NCBI RefSeq assembly: GCF_001012815.1
Contig: NZ_JYJP01000109.1
Location: forward strand, 159,757-223,756
Reading direction: 5' to 3'
Length of the DNA stretch: 64,000 nucleotides
From: Vibrio mexicanus
GTDB lineage: Bacteria; Pseudomonadota; Gammaproteobacteria; Enterobacterales; Vibrionaceae
The translations under genes and the position numbers were made by a program. This document shows, one piece after another, positions 9,230 through 17,329 of this stretch; positions within the stretch are counted from its first letter, which is position 1; the number at the start of each line of letters is the position of its first letter. The notes beneath the pieces are model-generated. The model did not search any database. It saw only the letters and a program-made list of their open reading frames with translations, and had not been told where the DNA came from.

Positions 9230-10413
9230 GTGCTCAATATTACCGACAAAAAAGTGGAAGAAAAAATACCCGCTGTACTTCGACTTGGTTTTCGCCCCTT
9301 TTTTCTATTGGGGGCGTATATGCTGTTATCGCTATCGCGGTTTGGGTTTGGATGTTTCAAAATGGCCAACCTAGCCAATTGAGCGTGCCTGCTTTGTGGT
9401 GGCATGTTCATGAGATGCTGTTTGGTTTTGCTATGGCGATAGTGGTGGGTTTTGTGCTGACTGCGGTACAAAACTGGACGGGCATCAATGGAACAAAATC
9501 CTATTGGCTGGGCGCTATCGTTTTATTGTGGCTTCTGCCTCGGATATTGCTGTGGACCCCAATGCCTTTATGGTTGGTTTCAAGTATCGAAGGGCTGTTC
9601 TTACTTGCGGCTGCATTTGAAGTTGGGCGACGAGTTCTGCAAGCGAAAGGGTGGCGAAATCTGTTTTTCGTTCCTTTATTCTTATTGGCCATTATGGCGA
9701 ACTTTGCCAGCTATGCGACCATCAAAGGCATGCCGCCTTTCCCTCCAATGGCGGTTTGGCAAGCCATGCTTTGGTGGTTCACGTTGCTATTGTCAGTGAT
9801 GGGAGGTCGAGTAATTCCCTTCTTCAGTGCTCGCCGATTCCAATATGAAAAGCCGCAACCTTTAGTGTGGTTAGAATGGACGGCCAATCTGCCATTGATT
9901 GGATTGTTTGTCCTGAGCTTCTTCCCTATGACATTTGCTCAGCTAGGCCAACCGTTAATGTTAGTTGCAGGTATCGCACAGCTAGTGCGTATGGCTCGTT
10001 GGAAGCCTTGGAAGACATTAAGTGAGCCACTGGTTTGGTCGCTGCACTTTGCGTACTTGTGCATGCCTGCAAGCTTGATCCTTCGTGGTGTCCTCGATAA
10101 CCCATTTGCCAACCATAACTTGATTCACCTGTTTGCGATTGGTGCATTGGGCGGGTTGATCCTGGCGATGATCGCAAGGGTCACCATGGGTCACACAGGG
10201 CGCGCTATTTACGAAGGGCCGAAAATGGGACTCGCATTCGCCGTTATCATCCTAGCAGCAGTCATTCGTGGTGCTGGGGTGGTGCTGTTCCCTCAACATA
10301 TGATGACGTTCATCAACGTAAGTGCAGGGCTTTGGGTATTAGCTTTTGGCCTGTTTACGATGAAGTTCTCTATGATGCTTGTGAAGCCAAGAGTGGATGG
10401 TCATCCTGGTTAA
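9230..10413 (+). CDS. nnrS: NnrS-family membrane protein, frame broken by one missing base
   Basis: NnrS proteins are polytopic haem/copper membrane proteins linked to nitric oxide stress. With one G restored the protein is 394 residues. The correct start is GTG 9230, 5 bases after GGAG: it reads VLNITDKKVEEKIPAVLRLG, the family N-terminus with the following FRPFFLLG motif. The frame then breaks in the G5 run at 9310-9314, where six G are needed to continue into VYAVIAIAVW. A second in-frame ATG at 9217 gives an unrelated N-terminus and should be rejected. The conserved HVHEMLFGFA follows, then about eleven further hydrophobic segments with the late motif IARVTMGHTGR. It stands alone between two LysR/deaminase units. 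Confidence 0.88.
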
Positions 10414-10437
10414 TGGAATGAGAAAAATGACTGTAAA

Positions 10438-10464
10438 GAAGCCCTTCATCTGAAGGGCTTTCCG
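10438..10464. terminator. Bidirectional intrinsic terminator, nnrS / deaminase
   Basis: Hairpin agcccttca-tc-tgaagggct between the convergent nnrS and deaminase genes. The T tract is short on both sides, so efficiency may be moderate. Confidence 0.7.
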
Positions 10465-10477
10465 TTATTAGAAATGA

Positions 10478-11488
10478 TTAGTAGTTATCTTGGTAGTGCC
10501 AAATCTTACTCACCATATCTTCTTTGGCTTGCGGGGAGATAAAACTGGCATTGACCGCATTAACGCTCAGCTGAGCAAGCTCTTGCTTAGTCAATGACAA
10601 CGCTTGGTGTACGGCTTGAAAGTTGTCGGTCATGTAACCACCAAAATAGGCGGGGTCATCGGAGTTAATTGTAACGGCAAGGCCTCTTCGAAGCAGTTCA
10701 GCGATGTTGTGATCGGCCATGGTGTCGAATACGCGAAGTTTAATGTTAGACAGAGGGCAAACAGTCAGCGGTGTCTGTTCTTGGATCAAACGTTCGACGA
10801 GAAGTGGATCTTCACTGCAGCGCACCCCGTGATCGATTCGAGACACTTGTAGCAGCTCCAATGCATCACGAATGTTTTGTGCCGGCCCTTCTTCGCCCGC
10901 ATGGGCAACAGTTAGAAACCCTTCATCAAGGGCTTTTTCAAACACTCTTGCAAACTTCTCTGGTGGGTGGCCTTGCTCTGAAGAGTCAAGCCCAACAGCA
11001 ATGATCTTATCTTTGTATGGCAGGGCTTGTTCTAGGGTTTCCAATGCTGCCGACTCTTCAAGGTGGCGCAAAAAACATAGGATTAACTGACTCGAAATCC
11101 CCAGCTCTTTCTCACCTTGTTTTAATGCTGAAGTGATGCCATTGATGACGGTTTCAAAAGCGATACCACGATCGGTGTGGGTTTGTGGATCAAAGAATAT
11201 TTCGGTGTGAATGACATTATCTTGCTGACATCGAAGCAGATATTCCCAAGTGAGATCGTAGAAGTCTTGCTCCTCAATTAAGACCTCAGCACCTTGGTAA
11301 TAGATATCGAGGAAACTTTGCAGATTTTCGAACTGATAGGCCTGGCGGATTTGTTCTGGTGAATCAAAAGGGATAGAGACGTTGTTGCGCTTAGCCAACT
11401 TGAACATGAGCTCTGGCTCAAGCGTTCCTTCTATGTGCAGGTGAAGTTCCACCTTTGGCAACTGTTCGATAAAGCGATCCATAGCCAC
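10478..11488 (-). CDS. Adenosine-deaminase-family enzyme, probably adenine deaminase
   Basis: 336 residues of the amidohydrolase-fold adenosine deaminase family. Metal ligands are visible: HLHIEG (His16, His18), HAGEEG and the late SDDPAYFGG. Two features point to adenine rather than adenosine as substrate: the FFDPQTHTDRG block near residue 98 and LDSSEQGHPP near 168. Both are characteristic of the bacterial/fungal adenine aminohydrolase subgroup, and the sequence is unlike enteric Add. The product would be hypoxanthine plus ammonia in purine salvage. Many databases still label this subgroup adenosine deaminase. It is a single gene with its own terminator; GGAGTGG is the likely ribosome site just before ATG 11488. 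Confidence 0.8.
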   Translation of the reverse strand: MAMDRFIEQLPKVELHLHIEGTLEPELMFKLAKRNNVSIPFDSPEQIRQAYQFENLQSFLDIYYQGAEVLIEEQDFYDLTWEYLLRCQQDNVIHTEIFFDPQTHTDRGIAFETVINGITSALKQGEKELGISSQLILCFLRHLEESAALETLEQALPYKDKIIAVGLDSSEQGHPPEKFARVFEKALDEGFLTVAHAGEEGPAQNIRDALELLQVSRIDHGVRCSEDPLLVERLIQEQTPLTVCPLSNIKLRVFDTMADHNIAELLRRGLAVTINSDDPAYFGGYMTDNFQAVHQALSLTKQELAQLSVNAVNASFISPQAKEDMVSKIWHYQDNY

Positions 11489-11570
11489 TCCTTAGCGTTT
11501 GTTTTTATTGGGAGTTGAACTAACAGCATAGTTTATGGACGTTAGGATCGACAGCTAAGTACTGAGGTAT

Positions 11571-13148
11571 TTACCTCAATTTATATAGCGCATTGGCGAT
11601 GTAGCCATCCAAAACTTGCACCTCATCCGGTGTGGTGAATAGGCCAAGTTTGGTACGTCGCCATAGGAGGTCATCACTGCAAGTGACAAACTCATGTTTA
11701 AGCAGATAGTCGACTTCACATTGATACAAAATGAAAGCAGGGTCATCGCAACGGTTAAAGGCTTGACCAAGTTGATCGAGATCCATGGCGTCATCAAGAA
11801 TGGAAAGCGTATCGAGACCAAACTGAGTGACATAGCGATGGATCAGTGAGCTCGGTAGCCACGGATACTGCCTGTGAATACTGTGGGTGAGCTGCTCTGA
11901 ACTGCTCGTGAAGTCACCACCGGGTAAAGCACTGCTGGCGGTCCATGCTGGAGTCATGTTCGGAAATAGCGGCTCCAACTTGTTTAATGCGGCTTCTGCG
12001 AGTTTGCGATAGGTGGTGATCTTGCCGCCAAACACGGACAAGACTGCAGGTTCACCGTTGGCTTGCATTTCTAGCGTGTAGTCGCGGGTAATGGCTTGCG
12101 GTGAGTTTGATTCATCATCACCTTCCTTATCACTCAGGGGACGAACCCCACTGAATGACCAAACCACGTCATCCGCTGAAATCGGGCTCACAAAGTGTTG
12201 GTTAACGACATCGACCAAGTAGTCGATCTCCTTCTCGGAAATCTTTGCCTCAGCCGCATCGCCTTGATGCTCCACATCGGTCGTTCCAATCAAAGAGAAA
12301 TGCTCTAGGTAAGGAATCACAAACACAATACGGTTGTCTTTGTTTTGAAGAATGTACGATTGAGGCTCATCGTGAATTTTAGGTACCACGATGTGTGAGC
12401 CTTTGATTAAACGCACATTTCTTGGAGAGGTGAGCGCTAAGTTCTCGTCGAAGACTTTCTTAACCCAAGGGCCAGCGGCATTCACGAGTACCTTGGCGGT
12501 TTGAGTATAGGCTTGCTCTGTGATGGTGTTACGAATGGTGACCTGCCAATGATCGTGATGCCAAGTGGCCTTTTCGACTCGGCAGTAGTTGTGAACATTA
12601 GCCCCATTACGCTCAGCATCTCGGATGTTGAGAACCACAAGGCGAGCATCGTCCACCCAGCAATCGGAGTACTCGAAACCTTGCTTAAATTCAGGATGAA
12701 GCAACTTAGATTTAGCCAAATTGACGCAGCTCGTCGAAGGCAACTGACTGCGTCTGGCAAGGTTGTCGTATAAAAATAGGCCGCTTCGCACTAGCCAAGT
12801 AGGTCGCAATGATGAGCGATGTGGCAAACGAAAACGCATCGGCCATGCAATATGCGGCGCTTTCTTTAAAAGGACTTCTCGTTCTGCCAGAGCTTCGGAA
12901 ACTAAACGGAACTCATAATGCTCAAGGTAGCGTAAACCACCATGGATGAGTTTAGAGCTCGCCGATGAGGTGGCACTGGCAAAGTCATTCGCTTCAAACA
13001 AACTCACGGATAATCCACGCCCCGCGGCGTCTGCAGCAATTCCCGCACCATTGATACCACCACCAATGATGAGAAGATCAACCCTATCATTTTCTTCTGA
13101 ATGATGACTTGGTGTCGATGGGTTTACTGCTGTTGAAGGCTCATTCAT
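11571..13148 (-). CDS. glpD: Aerobic glycerol-3-phosphate dehydrogenase
   Basis: 525 residues. It oxidises glycerol 3-phosphate to dihydroxyacetone phosphate and passes electrons to quinone at the inner membrane. The FAD-binding motif LLIIGGGINGAGIA is at about 25-38, followed by the family signature SSKLIHGGLRYLEHYEF near residue 65. The mid-protein NAAGPWVKKV and the C-terminal helical domain (GGKITTYRKLAEAALNKL) are also present. An N-terminal extension of about 20 residues precedes the FAD motif. It lies 32 bases downstream of glpK on the same strand, so the pair is almost certainly one glycerol-utilisation operon. No repressor gene (glpR) is in the window. Confidence 0.95.
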   Translation of the reverse strand: MNEPSTAVNPSTPSHHSEENDRVDLLIIGGGINGAGIAADAAGRGLSVSLFEANDFASATSSASSKLIHGGLRYLEHYEFRLVSEALAEREVLLKKAPHIAWPMRFRLPHRSSLRPTWLVRSGLFLYDNLARRSQLPSTSCVNLAKSKLLHPEFKQGFEYSDCWVDDARLVVLNIRDAERNGANVHNYCRVEKATWHHDHWQVTIRNTITEQAYTQTAKVLVNAAGPWVKKVFDENLALTSPRNVRLIKGSHIVVPKIHDEPQSYILQNKDNRIVFVIPYLEHFSLIGTTDVEHQGDAAEAKISEKEIDYLVDVVNQHFVSPISADDVVWSFSGVRPLSDKEGDDESNSPQAITRDYTLEMQANGEPAVLSVFGGKITTYRKLAEAALNKLEPLFPNMTPAWTASSALPGGDFTSSSEQLTHSIHRQYPWLPSSLIHRYVTQFGLDTLSILDDAMDLDQLGQAFNRCDDPAFILYQCEVDYLLKHEFVTCSDDLLWRRTKLGLFTTPDEVQVLDGYIANALYKLR

Positions 13149-13180
13149 TTCTAAACTTTCGTCCTTGTTAGGTATCGCTA

Positions 13181-14722
13181 TTACTCAACGTCGTCATCGC
13201 GCATGTCTGCCCAGGATTGCACGCATTTAACGGCCCTTTGCCAACCTTTATAGCGGCGTTGACGCTTGTTTTCATCTTCATGAGGTTCGAACGCGGTTTC
13301 AATTTCAGCGCGATCTTTTACCTCATCAATGCTATCCCAGAAGCCTACCGCAAGCCCTGCTAGGTAGCCAGCACCAAGCGCAGTGACTTCGGTGACCTTA
13401 GGTCTTAATACGTCAGTATTGAGGACATCGGATTGAAATTGCATTAAAAAGTTGTTGGCGACAGCACCACCATCCACTCGGAGCGCAGAGAGTGTGATGC
13501 CAGAATCCGCCTGCATGGCATCGAGTACATCTCGTGTTTGGTAGGCAATGCTCTCAAGGGTAGCTCGCACAATATGGTTGTTGTTTGAGCCTCGACTCAG
13601 ACCAACAATCGTTCCGCGTGCGTAGGCATCCCAATAAGGCGCTCCAAGCCCGGCAAATGCGGGTACAACATACACACCATTGGAAGAATCTACTTGGGTC
13701 GCCATTCTTTCCGAATCTTTAGCATCAGTGAGCAGTTTTAGTTCATCGCGAAGCCATTGAATAGAAGCGCCAGCCATAAATACAGCACCTTCTAAAGCAT
13801 AAGCCGGTTTACCTTGTGCGTTACAAGCTAGGGTGGTGAGAAGGCCGTGTTTTGAGGTCACTTTCTCTTTGCCCGTATTCATCAACAGGAAACAGCCTGT
13901 GCCATAGGTATTTTTGGCTTGTCCGGCATCCACACACATTTGGCCGAAAAGAGCCGCTTGCTGATCGCCTGCAATGCCCGCGATGGGAATCTGCGTGCCT
14001 GAAATGTTGGTGTACCCGTAGATATGAGATGAGGGCTGAACACTTGGCATCATGGATTTTGGAATATCGAACGCTTTTAATAGATGGTTATCCCATTCTA
14101 ATCCATCGATGTTAAACAGCATGGTACGCGAGGCATTGGTGTAGTCGGTGACGTGGACTTGCCCTTGCGTCATCTTCCAGAGTAGCCATGTGTCTACGGT
14201 GCCAAAGAGTAACTTGTCTTGGCTCGCGAGCTCTCTTGCGCCTTCGACGTTATCAAGAATCCACTTAACCTTGCTGGCCGAGAAGTAAGGGTCGAGTAGC
14301 AGGCCGGTGTTTTCTTTAACATAGTCTTCGAAAGCATGGTCTTCGAAAACATAGCTTTCCAGCTCTTGTTCCTTATATTTTTCACACATGTCAGCTGTGC
14401 GTCGGCATTGCCAAACAATAGCATTGTAGATTGGCTTACCTGTTTCTTTATTCCAAACCAAAGTCGTTTCTCTTTGGTTTGTGATACCGATGGCCGCCAC
14501 TTGCTCGGGTTTCACATTCGATTTGTTCAGCACTTCGGTCAACGTTGAGCTTTGGCTTGCCCATATTTCTAGAGGGTCGTGCTCAACCCAACCTGCTTTT
14601 GGGTAGATTTGGCGAAACTCTCGTTGGCTGACACCAACAATATCTGCATTGTGATCAAGAATGACTGCGCGAGAACTGGTGGTGCCTTGATCTAGGGCGA
14701 CGATGTACTGTTTTTCGGACAT
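13181..14722 (-). CDS. glpK: Glycerol kinase with a ten-residue tandem insertion
   Basis: 513 residues. It phosphorylates glycerol to glycerol 3-phosphate, the first step before GlpD. FGGY-kinase hallmarks are present: LDQGTTSSRAVILD at the start, NQRETTLVWNKETG, the catalytic-region CFLLMNTG, and RVDGGAVANNFLMQFQSD. It is about ten residues longer than E. coli GlpK. The extra part is at about residues 124-134, where VFEDHAFED sits inside what is normally LEDYI...NTG. The DNA there is a 15-bp unit repeated twice (14321-14335, 14336-14350). The promoter region is short, because a 267-bp repeat element ends 43 bases upstream. No glpF transporter gene lies beside it. Confidence 0.95.
   Translation of the reverse strand: MSEKQYIVALDQGTTSSRAVILDHNADIVGVSQREFRQIYPKAGWVEHDPLEIWASQSSTLTEVLNKSNVKPEQVAAIGITNQRETTLVWNKETGKPIYNAIVWQCRRTADMCEKYKEQELESYVFEDHAFEDYVKENTGLLLDPYFSASKVKWILDNVEGARELASQDKLLFGTVDTWLLWKMTQGQVHVTDYTNASRTMLFNIDGLEWDNHLLKAFDIPKSMMPSVQPSSHIYGYTNISGTQIPIAGIAGDQQAALFGQMCVDAGQAKNTYGTGCFLLMNTGKEKVTSKHGLLTTLACNAQGKPAYALEGAVFMAGASIQWLRDELKLLTDAKDSERMATQVDSSNGVYVVPAFAGLGAPYWDAYARGTIVGLSRGSNNNHIVRATLESIAYQTRDVLDAMQADSGITLSALRVDGGAVANNFLMQFQSDVLNTDVLRPKVTEVTALGAGYLAGLAVGFWDSIDEVKDRAEIETAFEPHEDENKRQRRYKGWQRAVKCVQSWADMRDDDVE
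14321..14350. repeat. 15-bp imperfect tandem duplication inside glpK
   Basis: Units catagtcttcgaaag (14321-14335) and catggtcttcgaaaa (14336-14350) agree at 13 of 15 positions, and catag follows at 14351. The repeat is in frame and adds about ten residues to glycerol kinase. Confidence 0.8.
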
Positions 14723-14764
14723 GCTAAGCTATTCGAATTGTTTTTATAAGTGTAGCGAAAGTAA

Positions 14765-15031
14765 TATACCCAAGTGACTTCAAGATGCAGGATTCAGAGC
14801 AGTATCACGGGTTCAAGGTCAAGGCAAATGACGCAGCGGAATAACGGGTTCTTTCCAAGTCATTTAACGTAGAGATTGAATCCGTGATACGCTCCCGAAG
14901 GGCGAGTTTGCCTAGCTCGCAAACTTTGTTAACGATTCTCAATATAGAACCACTAGATTGTCGACTCGTTGCCGCGTTTGCAAACTAGGCAATTCTCGCT
15001 GAACCACGCATCTCGAAGTTACTTGGGTATA
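14765..15031. repeat. 267-bp ERIC-like miniature inverted-repeat element, copy 1
   Basis: It begins tatacccaagtgacttcaag and ends with the reverse complement of tatacccaagtaacttcgag, so it has terminal inverted repeats of over 20 bases. It encodes nothing. Inside, gtatcacgggttcaa (14802-14816) pairs with ttgaatccgtgatac (14876-14890), and agtttgc / gcaaact form another stem. A second copy of the same length lies at 31175-31441, with about 93% identity by my count. The ends resemble those of the enterobacterial ERIC element, but the interior is longer. It lies in the intergenic space between dapD and glpK. Confidence 0.85.
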
Positions 15032-15085
15032 GGACAAATCCGAGAGCGGAATAGAGTTTGTAGTATGGGAGTTCTACGGATACAA

Positions 15086-15110
15086 AAACAGCCTCAAGAA
15101 GAGGCTGTTT
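15086..15110 (-). terminator. Intrinsic terminator of dapD
   Basis: On the minus strand a hairpin aaacagcctc-ttctt-gaggctgttt is followed by a short T run, 27 bases after the dapD stop. Confidence 0.85.
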
Positions 15111-15136
15111 GTTAGTCACTGAATCTGCGTACCAGA

Positions 15137-16168
15137 TTAGTTGTTGCTGTGTAGCTCAGAGTTAAGTTCTACAGCAGATTTGTTCGCTAGACATTCGATT
15201 TGACCAGTCACAGAGTTGCGACGGAATAGAAGGTCAGAAACGCCAGCTAGGTCACGTGCTTTTACAACTTCAACTTCTTGGCCAGAAGAATCCAGCATAC
15301 GTACTTTAGAACCTGCTGTTACGTATAGGCCAGACTCAACAGTACAACGATCGCCTAGTGGGAAACCAAGACCTGCGTTTGCACCCAGTAGAGAGTTCTC
15401 ACCGATAGAAACGACAACCGTACCGCCACCAGACAGTGTGCCCATGATAGAAGCACCGCCACCGATGTCTGAACCGTTACCCACAACAACGCCTGCAGAG
15501 ATACGACCTTCAACCATGCTTACGCCAGTTGTACCCGCATTGAAGTTGATGAAGCCTTCGTGCATAACTGTTGTGCCTTCGCCAACGTGTGCACCAAGAC
15601 GAACACGTGAAGTGTCAGCAATACGAACGCCAGCTGGAACCACGTAGTCCACCATTTTAGGGAACTTGTCGACACAATCGACGGATAGCGCACGGCCAGC
15701 TAGACGAGCTTCGATTTGGCGGTCTGCCAGTTCAGGAAGATCGATAGGGCCTTCGTTAGTCCATGCGATGTTGTGTAGTAGACCGAAGATGCCGTCCAGA
15801 ACCGTACCGTGTGGTTGTACTAGGCGGTTAGAGATAAGTTGTAGCTTAAGGAAACCTTCAGCAACAGACGCTGGTTTCTCGTCAGTCGCTAGAACAACAA
15901 GAACAAGTGGTTGCGCAGACTCAGCAGCTTTTGCTGCAAATGATGCGTTTGCTGCATCACCGTTTGCTTCAAATGCGCCAGCAAGTTCTGCGCTTTGTTT
16001 AGCGGTGATTTCGATAGCTTGGTTGCCTTGCTCGTAGCCGCTTACTGCTTTAAGCGCACCAACAAGTTCATCACTTGGGTTTAGAACTGGATTAGGGAAA
16101 AATGCTTCGATGATTTTTCCGTCACGGTTTTTGGTTGCCGTACCAAAGGCTAGAGCAAAAGAAGCCAT
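15137..16168 (-). CDS. dapD: Tetrahydrodipicolinate N-succinyltransferase, long form
   Basis: 343 residues of the long DapD type found in Vibrio and Pseudomonas (enteric DapD is about 274). It transfers succinyl from succinyl-CoA to tetrahydrodipicolinate in the lysine/diaminopimelate pathway. The C-terminal half shows the left-handed beta-helix hexapeptide repeats rich in Gly, Val and Ile (VRIADTSRVRLGAHVGEGTTVMHEG, then VVVGNGSDIGGGASIMGTLSGGG). The N-terminal alpha-rich domain includes GIFGLLHNIAWTNEGP. It has a strong codon bias, as expected for a well-expressed gene. Single gene with its own terminator; TAAGGAG-like sequence does not precede it, but GGAGATTT lies just before ATG. Confidence 0.95.
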   Translation of the reverse strand: MASFALAFGTATKNRDGKIIEAFFPNPVLNPSDELVGALKAVSGYEQGNQAIEITAKQSAELAGAFEANGDAANASFAAKAAESAQPLVLVVLATDEKPASVAEGFLKLQLISNRLVQPHGTVLDGIFGLLHNIAWTNEGPIDLPELADRQIEARLAGRALSVDCVDKFPKMVDYVVPAGVRIADTSRVRLGAHVGEGTTVMHEGFINFNAGTTGVSMVEGRISAGVVVGNGSDIGGGASIMGTLSGGGTVVVSIGENSLLGANAGLGFPLGDRCTVESGLYVTAGSKVRMLDSSGQEVEVVKARDLAGVSDLLFRRNSVTGQIECLANKSAVELNSELHSNN

Positions 16169-16533
16169 ATTAAATCTCCATCTATAATTTAAGGAGCAAC
16201 TTACAACTGACAGGGGAACCTATCAGTAGTTGCTAAATCTTGTTGATAGTCATCATAAAGAGACGCCTTACGACTTTAAAGGGCGATTCACGATAAAGTC
16301 TGTAAACTGATATGTTTTGTCTCTTTAGGGATATGTTTGTCTATTAAGAAAAAGACAAACAAAAAGCCCGAAGATAACTTCGGGCTTTTTGATTAGGACT
16401 TTACTTTTTTACTGATTGGCGTGCGCTTTGCGCTATAGCTTATGCTTTATGTTCTCTTCTTTGAGAGAGTCCAACCATATCACCCGTTTGAGCGGCGGGT
16501 GTTTCCTCGGTGTGTCGAGGAGAGAAAACCTAA
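16169..16533. other. dapD-prx intergenic region with hairpins
   Basis: 365 bases without a gene. It contains the prx terminator (16361-16390) and, nearer the prx stop, two small stems: cacccg/cgggtg near 16480-16500 and tcctcg-gtgtgt-cgagga near 16503-16520. The part next to dapD is its presumed promoter and leader. I saw no ORF with family signals. Confidence 0.6.
16361..16390 (-). terminator. Intrinsic terminator downstream of the peroxiredoxin gene
   Basis: Perfect stem aaaaagcccgaag / cttcgggcttttt with loop ataa. A and T tracts flank both sides, so it can work on either strand; the minus-strand peroxiredoxin gene is the natural user. Confidence 0.85.
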
Positions 16534-17142
16534 TTACTTGCTTAGGTCGTCTGCGTGCTCAGATAGGAACGCTGCAACACCTTTTGGAGATGCGTCCATA
16601 CCTGCTTTACCTTCTTCCCACTGTGCTGGACAAACTTCACCGTTCTTCTGGTGGAAGTTTAGAGCGTCAACCATGCGAAGCATTTCGTCGATGTTACGGC
16701 CTAGTGGTAGGTCGTTAACTACTTGGTGACGTACAACACCTTCTTCGTCGATTAGGAAAGAACCACGGAAAGCAACGCCAGCTTCTGGGTGCTCAACGTC
16801 GTATGCTTGACAGATTTCGTGTTTAACGTCAGCAACTAGAGGGTACTTAACTTGACCGATACCGCCGTCTTCAACAGCAGTGTTACGCCATGCGTTGTGA
16901 GAGAATTGAGAATCGATTGAGATACCGATTACTTCAGCGCCTTTAGCTTGGAAATCAGCTAGACGGTTGTCGAATGCGATTAGCTCAGATGGGCAAACAA
17001 AAGTGAAGTCTAGTGGGTAGAAGAATACAACTGCTTTTTTACCTTTAGTAAACTCAGCAAAGTTGAAGTTATCTACGATTTCACCGTTACCTAGAACTGC
17101 TGCAGCTGTAAAGTCAGGGGCTTGACGACCTACTAGTACCAT
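16534..17142 (-). CDS. Two-cysteine peroxiredoxin (Prx2-type, AhpC/TSA family)
   Basis: 202 residues from ATG 17142, chosen because AGGAG lies 7 bases before it on the minus strand and MVLVGRQAPDF is the family N-terminus. A longer in-frame start at 17220 has no such support. It reduces hydrogen peroxide and organic peroxides in the cytoplasm. The peroxidatic Cys is in PLDFTFVCPSEL (about residue 51) and the resolving Cys in GEVCPAQW (about 171). It is divergent from an OxyR2-type gene. This matches the prx2-oxyR2 pair described in Vibrio vulnificus and the peroxiredoxin/OxyR2 pair in V. cholerae. No AhpF-like reductase is adjacent. Confidence 0.93.
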   Translation of the reverse strand: MVLVGRQAPDFTAAAVLGNGEIVDNFNFAEFTKGKKAVVFFYPLDFTFVCPSELIAFDNRLADFQAKGAEVIGISIDSQFSHNAWRNTAVEDGGIGQVKYPLVADVKHEICQAYDVEHPEAGVAFRGSFLIDEEGVVRHQVVNDLPLGRNIDEMLRMVDALNFHQKNGEVCPAQWEEGKAGMDASPKGVAAFLSEHADDLSK

Positions 17143-17329
17143 TTTGGAATCTCCTAAAAAATTAAATGTCCAAACATCTTTGTTTGGGCTTTCGTTTCTA
17201 CGGGACAAACTATAGAACAAAAGTTACTATAGAAAAAAGCGAATTAAATAGATTAAGTTAATCGAAAAAAGCGATAACCTTGCGTCCATTGGACTGTTCA
17301 ATAATACGACATACATTGATTACAAAATT
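17143..17329. promoter_or_regulatory. Divergent promoter region prx / oxyR2
   Basis: 187 bases between two divergent starts. In V. vulnificus the equivalent region is bound by OxyR2. The DNA is AT-rich and I could not mark an OxyR box with confidence by eye. Confidence 0.5.

Larger units (their letters stand above)
14723..15136. other. glpK-dapD intergenic region
   Basis: 414 bases without a gene. Most of it is the 267-bp repeat. The 42 bases between the repeat and glpK hold a TATAAA-like box on the minus strand (cttataaaaac). The other end holds the dapD terminator. I saw no further coding potential. Confidence 0.7.
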
